A stretch of DNA of 40,075 bases from Nitrospirota bacterium (GTDB lineage: Bacteria > Nitrospirota > JACRHL01), in contig JAOUMB010000024.1 of the NCBI GenBank assembly GCA_029881725.1, positions 1-40,075 of the forward strand, given 5' to 3'. Of the stretch, positions 5,377-12,371 are shown one piece after another. Every line of letters begins with the position of its first letter. Position 1 is the first letter of the stretch. The notes beneath the pieces are model-generated. The model was not told where the DNA came from, made no database searches, and saw only the letters and a program-made list of their open reading frames with translations. Position numbers and translations under genes: made by a program.

Positions 5377-6216
5377 ATGGCTGGTGAAGTGACCCCCGGC
5401 ATCTATCCCGGCATTCCCGCCGAGCAGTACCACAGCGGACCCGGTACGTCACGTTCCCAATTGGAACTTGTCCGGCAATCCCCAGCGGTGTATTGGGACA
5501 GGGTGCTCAACCCCGACAAGCCGGAGGAAAAGGAAACCGACGCCATGCGCTTCGGCAGCTTGTTCCATTCGGCCACGTTGGAACCGGACACTTTGGCAGA
5601 CTTCTACCGCGTGGCCCCTCAGGTGGACCGCCGCACCAAGGATGGAAAGGCGGCATGGGCGGACTTTGAGCGTGAATGCGAAGAAAACGGACTCACCGTC
5701 GTGTCCCAGGACGACCTTGATATGGCCAGGGCTATGGCCACGGCGGTGCGGAATCACCCTCGTGCATCCCGCATGTTGGCCGGTGGCGCACCGGAACAAA
5801 CGATTTACTGGACCGATTCGGAGACGGGGCTTCTTTGCCGTGCTCGTCCAGATTATCTCGGGGAGCAAGCGCAGTTGTGCATCCCTGACCTAAAGAGCAC
5901 AAATAGCGCCCATCCGTCTGCATTCGCCCGTTCCGTGGTCAATTTCGGCTACCACCGGCAGGAGGCGTTCTATGCCGGCGGGGTCGAGGCCGTGACCGGA
6001 GATGCGTTGCCGATGGTATTTTTGGCGGTGGAGAAGGCGCGACCATTCCAAGTGGCTCTCTACACGCTGCCGGAGGATTTTGTAGAAAAGGGCCGCCAGC
6101 AGATACGCGCCGCCCTGCGCAGATTGGCCGATTGCAAGAAAAAGGATGAGTGGCCGGGTTATCCGGAAGTGATTACCGAACTGACGATGCCCGGATGGGC
6201 GTACATGGAGGACTGA
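5377..6216 (+). CDS. RecE-like exonuclease (PD-(D/E)XK fold)
   Basis: The 279-residue product matches the catalytic C-terminal domain of RecE/exodeoxyribonuclease VIII. Visible motifs are MRFGSLFHSATLEPD with H64, the metal-site Asp in CRARPDY (D159), PDLKST with D171 and K173, and YHRQEAFY with Q195. Such enzymes degrade one strand of double-stranded DNA ends to expose 3' tails. Bet follows after 3 bases, and the two would load as a pair for annealing recombination. AAAGGAAAAACCAAT precedes the ATG. It is unlike lambda Exo in sequence but has the same role. Confidence 0.9.
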   Translation: MAGEVTPGIYPGIPAEQYHSGPGTSRSQLELVRQSPAVYWDRVLNPDKPEEKETDAMRFGSLFHSATLEPDTLADFYRVAPQVDRRTKDGKAAWADFERECEENGLTVVSQDDLDMARAMATAVRNHPRASRMLAGGAPEQTIYWTDSETGLLCRARPDYLGEQAQLCIPDLKSTNSAHPSAFARSVVNFGYHRQEAFYAGGVEAVTGDALPMVFLAVEKARPFQVALYTLPEDFVEKGRQQIRAALRRLADCKKKDEWPGYPEVITELTMPGWAYMED

Positions 6217-6219
6217 CCA

Positions 6220-7107
6220 ATGACAAACGCATCAACTACCATTTCTGCCGATCTACAGACGGCGCTCACCGAACGTGGCATTGAGCCGCACGCATGGTCT
6301 GCCCTGCAAAATCTGTATCCGGGTGCCCAGCCCGAATCCATGTTGATGGTCGTGGACTACTGCAAGGCCCGCAAGTTGGATCCACTCAAGAAGCCGGTTC
6401 ACATCGTTCCCATGTACGTGGAGGACAAAAAGACCGGTGCCAAGGGCATGCGCGACGTGGTAATGCCCGGCATCTACGAATACCGGACCACGGCCTTCCG
6501 CACGGGGGATTACGCGGGACAGGATGAACCCGTGTTCGGTCCCTCCGTTGAATTTCAGGGGATCACCGTGCCCGAATGGTGCAGGATCACGGTGTACCGC
6601 ATCATCCAGGGGGAAAAATGCGCATTCTCCAACACCGCCTTTTACCGCGAGGAATACGCGACAAGAGGCCGCAATGACGATCATCCGAATGCCATGTGGG
6701 CCAAGCGGTGTCATGGCCAACTCGCCAAGGTTGCCGAGGCTGGGGCGTTGCGCAAGGCGTTCCCGAACGAATTGGGCGGGGACATGACCGCAGAGGAAAT
6801 GACCGGGAAGATCATTGACGTGACCGGCGAGTCTTACGCCGACGATCAGAAGCCCTCCGCAGCCGCGAAATTAAACGCGGCCCTGGATTCCGGGCGGGCC
6901 AATGAAGCCACCGAACCGCAAGACCCCGGCATTACCGTGGAGGATCTCATAAGCGATGCCGAGATGTCCATTGCCATGGCGGAGACGTCGGACGATATCA
7001 AAAAGATCGGAGAGCGCATCAAGACGTTCCCGAAAGAGGCGCGAGATGCGCTGCGTAGCGCATGGAAAAAGCGGCAGGAAACCATTGCGGCGGGGGGGAA
7101 AGAATGA
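6220..7107 (+). CDS. bet: Bet/RecT-family single-strand annealing protein
   Basis: The 295-residue product shows the Bet signature. Early comes DYCKARKLDPLKKPVHIVPM (about 46-65), then DVVMPGIYEYRTTAFRTGDY (about 79-98) and WAKRCHGQLAKVAEAGALRK (about 161-180). The C-terminal 80 residues are charged and variable, as in the family. It anneals complementary single strands made by the adjacent exonuclease, allowing recombination during replication, concatemer formation and repeat exchange. This is relevant here because the genome carries several long coding repeats. It overlaps the next gene by ATGA. Confidence 0.93.
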   Translation: MTNASTTISADLQTALTERGIEPHAWSALQNLYPGAQPESMLMVVDYCKARKLDPLKKPVHIVPMYVEDKKTGAKGMRDVVMPGIYEYRTTAFRTGDYAGQDEPVFGPSVEFQGITVPEWCRITVYRIIQGEKCAFSNTAFYREEYATRGRNDDHPNAMWAKRCHGQLAKVAEAGALRKAFPNELGGDMTAEEMTGKIIDVTGESYADDQKPSAAAKLNAALDSGRANEATEPQDPGITVEDLISDAEMSIAMAETSDDIKKIGERIKTFPKEARDALRSAWKKRQETIAAGGKE

Positions 7108-7946
7108 CCACCGAACTTGAACAACTGGCCGAGAAGGAAAAATATTACAAAGTGCTGGCGGCGAATGGTGCCGCCCCCTTCGGTCAAGGGATTTGGCACC
7201 TGCCACGGGGGGACAAGCCCGGAAAGTGGATGCCTTCTGTCAAGGGAAGGCTGAAGCCGTGCGAGAACGGCTACCACGTGGTCACCCGTGACGGGCTGAT
7301 TGATTGGCTGGGACCGGAGTTGTACGAGGTAGAGGTAAGCGGCGAGGGGGTACCCAAGGATGAGCACGTACTGGTGGTGCGGAGGACCCGGTTGATTCGG
7401 CGGCTACCGGAATGGAACGAGATCACCGCCCGGCTGTTTGCCGCCGACTGCGCCGAGCGGGTCCTGCCGGTTTTTGAGAAAAGCAATCCGGGGGACGACC
7501 GTCCGCGAAAAGCCATTGAGGCGGCACGCGCTTTCGCACAGGGAGAAATCAGCGAAGAAGATTTGGCCGCCGCCAGGGACGCCGCCAGGGACGCCGCCTG
7601 GGCCGCCGCCAGGGAGGCCGCCAGGGACGCCGCCAAGGTCGCCGCCTGGGAGGCCGCCTGGGCCGCCGCCAGGGCCGCCGCCTGGGAGGCCGCCTGGGAC
7701 GCCGCCTGGGACGCCGCCAGGGCCGCCGCCTGGGACGCCGCCTGGGACGCCACCTGGGCCGCCGCCTGGGCCGCCGCCTGGGACGCCGCCTGGGACGCCA
7801 CCAGGGCCGCCGCCTGGGACGCCACCAGGGCCGCCACCAGGGACGCCGCCTGGGACGCCACCAGGGCCGCCACCAGGGACGCCGCCTGGGACGCCGAGCG
7901 GCAATGGCAGACGCAACGCCTGTTGTCCTGTTTGGAGGGCGGCTGA
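7104..7946 (+). CDS. Alanine-rich repeat protein, paralogue of the split gene
   Basis: The 280-residue product has three parts. Residues 1-105 form a globular domain (GRLKPCENGYHVV, LYEVEVSG, VVRRTRLIRRLPEW) whose CENGYH motif recalls DUF7666-type phage domains. Residues 118-158 (VFEKSNPGDDRPRKAIEAAR, GEISEEDLAAARD) recall the Imm-5-like domain. Residues about 155-264 are four-residue repeats DAAW/DAAR/AAAW. The second and third parts and the tail (DAERQWQ) are shared with the gene split over the window ends. ATG 7104 overlaps the bet stop, which decides against an upstream start at 7062. The repeats predict a long single alanine helix. Function unknown. Confidence 0.82.
   Translation: MTTELEQLAEKEKYYKVLAANGAAPFGQGIWHLPRGDKPGKWMPSVKGRLKPCENGYHVVTRDGLIDWLGPELYEVEVSGEGVPKDEHVLVVRRTRLIRRLPEWNEITARLFAADCAERVLPVFEKSNPGDDRPRKAIEAARAFAQGEISEEDLAAARDAARDAAWAAAREAARDAAKVAAWEAAWAAARAAAWEAAWDAAWDAARAAAWDAAWDATWAAAWAAAWDAAWDATRAAAWDATRAATRDAAWDATRAATRDAAWDAERQWQTQRLLSCLEGG
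7566..7895 (+). repeat. 12-bp tandem coding repeats
   Basis: About 27 units of the type GCCGCCTGGGAC or GCCGCCAGGGAC encode the xAAW/xAAR repeats. The codons differ from those of the paralogue (GCC versus GCA/GCG), so this array was expanded independently. Such arrays can change in length by slippage or Bet-mediated annealing. Confidence 0.9.
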
Positions 7947-8149
7947 TGGCCGAGAAGGAACCCTATCGCAAGATCCACCCGCGCATCCACGCGGATGCCG
8001 CGTTCCGGGCGCTGCTGGATGGGTGGAAAACGATGACGCGCAGGCCGGTGAAGCCGCAGCCAACAGGCGATTGGAAAATTCAGTGCTTGTATCTCGATAC
8101 GCATGAGACCGCTGTTTGCCTGGTCCTCAAATTCAAGGGGGCGGGGTGA
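7946..8149 (+). CDS. Short phage protein with ASCH-like N-terminal motif
   Basis: The 67-residue product begins MAEKEPYRKIHPRIH and contains LLDGWKTMTRRPVKPQP (residues 24-40). This motif opens many phage ASCH-like proteins, which normally run to 150-200 residues. Here only about 27 residues follow before a TGATG overlap with the methyltransferase gene. It is either a short family member or a truncated one fused to a new end. It starts in TGATG overlap with the repeat-protein gene. Confidence 0.6.
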   Translation: MAEKEPYRKIHPRIHADAAFRALLDGWKTMTRRPVKPQPTGDWKIQCLYLDTHETAVCLVLKFKGAG

Positions 8150-9351
8150 TGCGATACGCCACCGTTTGTTCCGGTATTGAGGCCCCCTCAATGGCCTGGC
8201 GCCAGCTTGGCTGGGAACCGGTGTTTTTTTCCGAGATCGAACCATTCCCTTGCGGGGTGCTCGCCCATCATTACCCGGACGTGCCCAATCTGGGCGACAT
8301 GACGCAGATCGACGGGAGCGCGTGGCGGGGGAAGATCGACCTGCTGGCCGGGGGGACTCCATGCCAGTCGTTTTCCGTGGCCGGGCTGCGCCAGTCACTG
8401 GATGACGCGCGTGGCAACCTCACCCTCAAATTTGTAGAGATCTACCATGCAACAGAAGCTGTTTGGGGTCTGTGGGAAAACGTCCCCGGCGTCCTCTCCA
8501 CCCGTGACAACGCATTCGGCTGTTTCCTGGCGGGCCTTGTCGGAGCGGACATCCCCCTCGTCAGTCCACTTGAACGCGGACGGTGGCCGGGTGCGGGTAT
8601 GGTTGGCGGACCCCGGGCGCGAGCAGCTTGGCGGATTCTCGACGCTCAATATTTCGGTCTGGCCCAACGACGCCAGCGTGTGTTCGTTGTCGTCGGTTCT
8701 GGACCCGACGCCGATCCCGCAGCGGTACTTTTTGAGCCCGAAGGCGTGCGCGGGAATCCTGCGCCGCGCCGAGAAGCGGGGTCGGGAGTTGCCGCCCTCA
8801 CTGCGAGTGGCGTTGGAACATGTGGCGCAGACGACAACCAGGCCCAAAGCGGCCACCTGATTGCGGCGGATGTCGCGGCACCGCTTACCACCTCACCCCA
8901 TGCGGATAACGAGGCCCAAGAATCCCGGCTGGTAATCATGGCCCACGGCCAAGGCGGCGCGGAAATCAGTGACGATGGGACGACCCCTACCCTCACTTGC
9001 AATCACGAAGCGCCGATCGTTGTCCATACCCTGCGCGGGGAAGGTTTTGACGCCAGCGAGGCTGGCAAGCGGTGCGGCACAAACCCGAAGCCCGGCGACC
9101 CGTGCCACCCGCTAGCCGCTGGCGCGCACCCTCCGGCGGTGGCCGCGCAAATGTCCGTCCGCCGCCTGATCCCCCGTGAGTGCGAATGGTTGCAGGGCTT
9201 TCCCGGTGGCTACACGCTGGTTCCATACCGGAACAAACCGGCTGATCGATGCCCGGACGGCCCGCGCTACAAGGCGCTGGGAAACAGTTGGGCTGTGCCA
9301 TGCGGCCGGTGGATTGGGGAACGGATTGCAATGGTTGAGGGGGTGCTATGA
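8149..9351 (+). CDS. dcm: C5-cytosine DNA methyltransferase
   Basis: The 400-residue product has the motifs of the family in order. Motif I is TVCSGIEAPSMAW (residues 5-17), motif IV GGTPCQSFS with catalytic C72, motif VI LWENVPG (E110), and motif VIII QRRQRVFVV. A target-recognition region of about 150 residues follows, then motif IX (RRLIPRECEWLQGFP) and motif X (YKALGNSWAVP). It methylates a cytosine in a short, unpredicted site, probably to protect phage DNA from host restriction. No partner endonuclease gene is present. ATG 8149 overlaps the previous stop; an in-frame start at 8116 would precede motif I without need. Confidence 0.94.
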   Translation: MRYATVCSGIEAPSMAWRQLGWEPVFFSEIEPFPCGVLAHHYPDVPNLGDMTQIDGSAWRGKIDLLAGGTPCQSFSVAGLRQSLDDARGNLTLKFVEIYHATEAVWGLWENVPGVLSTRDNAFGCFLAGLVGADIPLVSPLERGRWPGAGMVGGPRARAAWRILDAQYFGLAQRRQRVFVVVGSGPDADPAAVLFEPEGVRGNPAPRREAGSGVAALTASGVGTCGADDNQAQSGHLIAADVAAPLTTSPHADNEAQESRLVIMAHGQGGAEISDDGTTPTLTCNHEAPIVVHTLRGEGFDASEAGKRCGTNPKPGDPCHPLAAGAHPPAVAAQMSVRRLIPRECEWLQGFPGGYTLVPYRNKPADRCPDGPRYKALGNSWAVPCGRWIGERIAMVEGVL

Positions 9352-9674
9352 CCCACTCCATGACTGTGTTTCTGGCCCAGTACGCCACCGTGCTGCTGCT
9401 GGGGATGCAAAGCCTGAACGTGAACGGGGGGCATTACGTGCTGGCGGCAGTTACCTCTTTCGGCCTGGGCGCCGGGGGGTATTACCTGACGGCGGTGATT
9501 GCCCAGGCGGGCAACGAAGGGGTTGGCAGTGGGGTGTGGATCGCGTTTGTGGCGGCCGGGCCGTGCGGGATTGTCACCGCCATGCGCATCCATCCGTGGC
9601 TGCGGGCCCGGTTGGGAAAACCGAAGGGGGCGGTGTGTGAGCGGCGGTGTGGGTGGTGGAATTTAAGGAGGTGA
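9348..9674 (+). CDS. Phage inner-membrane protein
   Basis: The 108-residue product has three hydrophobic segments at about residues 6-22, 30-52 and 60-80 (LAAVTSFGLGAGGYYL, VWIAFVAAGPCGIVTAM), then a basic cytoplasmic tail (WLRARLGKPKG). The motif around SLNVNGGHY is typical of a small membrane protein often found in tailed-phage early operons; its role is not known to me. The start overlaps the methyltransferase stop by ATGA. Confidence 0.7.
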   Translation: MTHSMTVFLAQYATVLLLGMQSLNVNGGHYVLAAVTSFGLGAGGYYLTAVIAQAGNEGVGSGVWIAFVAAGPCGIVTAMRIHPWLRARLGKPKGAVCERRCGWWNLRR

Positions 9675-9680
9675 GGGGCG

Positions 9681-9713
9681 ATGGTCTACGCTGACGCCGC
9701 CACCCGCCGTTAA
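9681..9713 (+). CDS. Possible 10-residue leader peptide
   Basis: ATG 9681 is preceded by TAAGGAGGTGA, close to the perfect ribosome-binding site, and the frame MVYADAATRR ends after 10 codons. Such a strong site ahead of a stub suggests a leader peptide or the start of a gene whose remainder was deleted. The 45 bases that follow to 9758 hold nothing else except the ribosome site of the next gene. Confidence 0.3.
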   Translation: MVYADAATRR

Positions 9714-9758
9714 TCACGCGGCTACGACAATTAGTTTGACCGGTAAGGAGAAAATACA

Positions 9759-9998
9759 ATGGCAATGATTGATTACTATTTGTGTGATCTCTGCGGAGAA
9801 AAATGCTTTTACGACGCCAATGTGCGGTGGAAAAGTACCAATGTCGGAGACATCCGTGCTCTTTGCACGGAATGTGCAAAAGAGGCCCGCATTGAAGTTG
9901 TGCGTGGAAAAGGGAGGGTCCGTGATATCGGTACTGAACGTGGTGGGCATACCTATGTGCTAACGGAGCGTGCGAAGAATAAAGAGAGGATAAAATGA
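9759..9998 (+). CDS. Zinc-ribbon protein
   Basis: The 79-residue product starts MAMIDYYLCDLCGEK. CDLC (residues 9-12) and CTEC (36-39) form a classic four-cysteine zinc ribbon. The C-terminal 35 residues are basic. GTAAGGAG precedes the ATG by 9 bases. It ends in ATGA overlap with the next gene. Nucleic-acid binding is likely but unproven. Confidence 0.7.
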   Translation: MAMIDYYLCDLCGEKCFYDANVRWKSTNVGDIRALCTECAKEARIEVVRGKGRVRDIGTERGGHTYVLTERAKNKERIK

Positions 9999-10393
9999 AC
10001 GACAAGCCCGAGTGCTGGTACGACGGATCCGGCAAGTACGAACTTCACCCGGAGGGGACGGCTGCGGAGATTGACCGGCTGCGCACCGTATGCTCCGAAG
10101 CATACCAGATGGCGGGGGCACTCGATGCCCCAGTTCCCGTTCTCGATAACCTGTCGGCTGCGGCAAACGGCCGGCCACTTCCACACGAAACCTTCCTGCC
10201 CGTGGAGACGCCGGATCTGCTTGCTGAGATTGACCGGCTGCGTACAGAACTGACTGACCTGACCGCCGGAGAAGACCAGCAGCTTGGCGCCTACTATCTC
10301 GTGGACGAGAAAACGCTGCGGGAGATGGAAGAACTCCGCACAGACGCTGAGAAGTGGCGCAGGTTTTCCGAGGGGATGGAGGGAGAGGGGTGA
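9995..10393 (+). CDS. Hypothetical coiled-coil protein
   Basis: The 132-residue product begins NDKPECWYDGSGKYEL (residues 2-17). Its first 20 codons are duplicated at the start of the broken gene at 10761. The rest alternates charged helices (AAEIDRLRTV, LLAEIDRLRTELTDL, LREMEELRTDAEKWRRF), suggesting a coiled coil; the EIDRLRT motif occurs twice (about residues 25 and 77). No family recognised. The start overlaps the previous stop and the end overlaps the lipoprotein gene. Confidence 0.68.
   Translation: MNDKPECWYDGSGKYELHPEGTAAEIDRLRTVCSEAYQMAGALDAPVPVLDNLSAAANGRPLPHETFLPVETPDLLAEIDRLRTELTDLTAGEDQQLGAYYLVDEKTLREMEELRTDAEKWRRFSEGMEGEG
9998..10056 (+). repeat. 59-bp perfect direct repeat, copy 1
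   Basis: Positions 9998-10056 are identical to 10770-10828. Both encode the start of a protein (NDKPECWYDGSGKYELHPEG). The identity includes third codon positions, so the duplication or conversion is recent. Confidence 0.95.
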
Positions 10394-10761
10394 AGCGCAT
10401 CCTCCCCATCCTGTTCCTGCTCGCCGCTTGTGGGCAAGCCGATGCCCTTACGCCGCAGCCGCCGGGGGTCTACGTTGACGAAACCTATGTGACCTATTTG
10501 GCCGCGCAGTTCGCCGAGGCACAGGATTGCGCGGACCTGCCCGCGGGTGCTTTCGCGGACCTGTCCGTGGTGCAGATGCCTCCTAAGTTCCCGTGCCGGT
10601 GGTACGTCGCCGGGTGCTCAGGCGAGTACCTGCCGCCCAACACGATCCTGCTGGGCAGCCGCGTCGCGTGGAAACATGAGGTGCTTCACTATCTGCTGTA
10701 CGTCAACACGGGTGACGCAGATGCTGGACACGCAAGTGATCTTTTTGGGAGGTGTGAGTGA
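10390..10761 (+). CDS. Lipoprotein with HExxH metallopeptidase-like motif
   Basis: The 123-residue product starts at GTG 10390, overlapping the previous stop. A signal peptide MKRILPILFLLAAC has a lipobox with Cys14. The mature part has four further cysteines and ends with WKHEVLHYLLYV, an HExxH motif at residues 96-100, followed by GDADAGHASDLFGRC with H114 as a possible third zinc ligand. This predicts an outer- or inner-membrane lipoprotein with a zinc site. It might modify the envelope of the infected cell or act in exclusion. It lacks the length of a normal protease domain, so activity is uncertain. Confidence 0.7.
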   Translation: MKRILPILFLLAACGQADALTPQPPGVYVDETYVTYLAAQFAEAQDCADLPAGAFADLSVVQMPPKFPCRWYVAGCSGEYLPPNTILLGSRVAWKHEVLHYLLYVNTGDADAGHASDLFGRCE

Positions 10762-11044
10762 TGAGCACAAACGACAAGCCCGAGTGCTGGTACGACGGAT
10801 CCGGCAAGTACGAACTTCACCCGGAGGGCACCGACGCGGAGTTGCAGGGATTTTGGAATAACGCCTGGAAGCGGACAAGAAGAAGTATCTGGAATACGAC
10901 GCGCAATTTTATACTAGATGCGGGAAACACAAGAGCAAATGTGGGACGTTCCTGTTCGATGGTGGATATGCATGGCGGGGTAAGGAGTTGTGCAACTCCT
11001 GCCACGGTAATCTGCCGGAGAACCGGCACGATTGGGGAGGATAA
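10761..11044 (+). pseudogene. Frameshifted small zinc-finger gene with duplicated 5' end
   Basis: The gene starts at ATG 10761 in TGATG overlap and repeats the first codons of the gene at 9995. In the starting frame it runs on to 11063 as low-quality sequence overlapping the integrase start. From 10862 a different frame encodes RLEADKKKYLEYDAQFYTRC, then KSKCGTF and ELCNSCHGN, a four-cysteine zinc finger, and stops at TAA 11042-11044, directly before the integrase ribosome site. Restoring one C at about 10862 joins the two into a sensible protein of about 93 residues. It is either a real pseudogene or a sequencing error; no canonical slippery heptamer is visible. Confidence 0.65.
10770..10828 (+). 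repeat. 59-bp perfect direct repeat, copy 2
   Basis: Identical to 9998-10056 and in the same coding phase. Recombination between the copies would delete the lipoprotein gene and most of the coiled-coil gene. Confidence 0.95.
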
Positions 11045-11047
11045 ACC

Positions 11048-12049
11048 ATGTCCACCTTCATAAAACGCGGCTCCCGCTGGCAGGTGCGTATCCGTGACAA
11101 CGGCATTTCCGCTTCCAGGACATTCGACACCAAGAGGGAATGTCTGCTGTGGGCGCGGCGGTACGAGCCTGAGAGCGCCGATCCAAAACACACCGTGCGC
11201 GATCTCCTATTCCTGTACACCGAAAAGGTGCTCTCCCACAAGCGCGAGAGCACAAGGCGGATTCAACTGCCGCAGATCAGTTGGTGGACGGCACAGATCG
11301 GCTCAATGGATATTTCCAATCTCCAACCATCTCACATCGGGGATGCATTGGATGCTCTGGAAGGCCGTAGCGGGGCCACCAAGCGACGATATGTGTCCGT
11401 TCTGTCCCATGCCCTTGAGTTCGCAGTTGTTGATCGCCAGTGGCTTTCCAGCAATCCGGCGAAGCGGCTGAACAAGAATGCCTTGGGACTGCGGGAATCA
11501 AAGGGAAGGTGCCGTTTCCTGTCAATGGAGGAGCGCGAAAGGCTGCTTGGAGCATGCCGATCCTCGCGCAACCCGCTTTTGCATGCTGCGGTTCTCGTTG
11601 CGCTTGCCACCGGAATGCGGGCGGGAGAACAGTTCGGCCTCACCTGGGACCGGGTTGATCTAAGAAGCGGAAGGCTGCGGCTGGAGGACACCAAGAACGG
11701 TGAATCTCGCGTATGCCACGTTTCCGGCCCGGCGCTGGATGCGCTGAGGGGAATCATCCGAAGATTGGATTCTCCCTACGTGTTTACCTCCGCTTCCGGT
11801 AGCGGCCCCATGGTGGTCCGCACCGCATGGGAATCGGCAGTCAACCGGGCTGGGCTGGGCGATTTCAGGTGGCACGACTTGCGCCACAGTTTTGCCAGCG
11901 AGTTGGCGATGAGCGGAGCCACGCTTGCGGAACTGGCGGAGGCCATGGGACACAAGACGCTGACAATGGTAAAGCGTTACGCACACCTGACAGAGGGGCA
12001 TACATCCTCGGTGGTGCGGCGGATGCAGGAAAGGGTGTTTGGAGGATAG
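11048..12049 (+). CDS. int: Tyrosine integrase
   Basis: The 333-residue product is a complete tyrosine recombinase. Residues 1-50 resemble the arm-binding domain, residues about 50-145 the core-binding SAM-like domain, and residues 155-333 the catalytic domain. Catalytic residues are visible: R191 (ATGMRAGE), K216 (DTKNGES), H276 and R279 (WHDLRHSFAS), H302 (AMGHKTL) and Y311 (VKRYAHL). It would integrate the phage at a host attachment site. GGGGAGGATAAACC precedes the ATG. A tRNA gene lies 6.8 kb upstream; no attP core can be fixed from this sequence alone. Confidence 0.95.
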   Translation: MSTFIKRGSRWQVRIRDNGISASRTFDTKRECLLWARRYEPESADPKHTVRDLLFLYTEKVLSHKRESTRRIQLPQISWWTAQIGSMDISNLQPSHIGDALDALEGRSGATKRRYVSVLSHALEFAVVDRQWLSSNPAKRLNKNALGLRESKGRCRFLSMEERERLLGACRSSRNPLLHAAVLVALATGMRAGEQFGLTWDRVDLRSGRLRLEDTKNGESRVCHVSGPALDALRGIIRRLDSPYVFTSASGSGPMVVRTAWESAVNRAGLGDFRWHDLRHSFASELAMSGATLAELAEAMGHKTLTMVKRYAHLTEGHTSSVVRRMQERVFGG

Positions 12050-12051
12050 GT

Positions 12052-12276
12052 ATGAGATTCATACATTGGCTATACGCAACATTTTTGGGCACCTTCTGGA
12101 TTCCGTGCGAAAGGTGCAAGGTGGGATTTGGAGGGCATGAGGTAGCCCACAACTCAGCCGCAACTTACGTTGAAGGCGACGATGGACTAAAACATCTTTA
12201 CATGCTGTGTCCGTGGTGTACATACGAGTTGGGAGGCGGGGTTGTGTGGCGGAAAGAAGACGGGGAGGACATCTGA
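12052..12276 (+). CDS. Small zinc-ribbon protein after integrase
   Basis: The 74-residue product starts MRFIHWLYATFLGTFWIPC. CERC (residues 19-22) and CPWC (residues 52-55) form a zinc ribbon behind a short hydrophobic N-terminus. GGAGGATAGGT precedes the ATG, two bases after the integrase stop. Position next to int could suggest a directionality factor, but no HTH or basic winged-helix pattern supports that. Confidence 0.65.
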   Translation: MRFIHWLYATFLGTFWIPCERCKVGFGGHEVAHNSAATYVEGDDGLKHLYMLCPWCTYELGGGVVWRKEDGEDI

Positions 12277-12371
12277 ATGAGCAAAGCATTGAAGCGCCCC
12301 CTCCGGCAGACCCGCTAGCTGATCTGCTTAGGCAGGGTGCCGTGGGAGGAAGAGGGGGCGCTATTGGTTAG
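12246..12371 (+). CDS. Possible 41-residue protein
   Basis: A GTG at 12246 with GGGAGG upstream opens a frame containing EQSIEAPPPADPLADLLRQG and ending at TAG 12369-12371. Composition from about 12276 on looks coding, while the alternative ATG at 12277 stops after 13 codons. It overlaps the previous gene by 31 bases. Support is weak. Confidence 0.3.
   Translation: MAERRRGGHLNEQSIEAPPPADPLADLLRQGAVGGRGGAIG

Noticed and set aside
7404-8063. Collagen-like GGVPGG frame and a long AASQAAS frame on the - strand
   Set aside because: Both are antisense readings of the 12-bp array. The + frame is coupled to bet and the next gene by stop-start overlaps.
10845-10890. Programmed -1 frameshift in the broken zinc-finger gene
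   Set aside because: No X XXY YYZ heptamer or downstream stem is visible; a one-base loss explains the change better.
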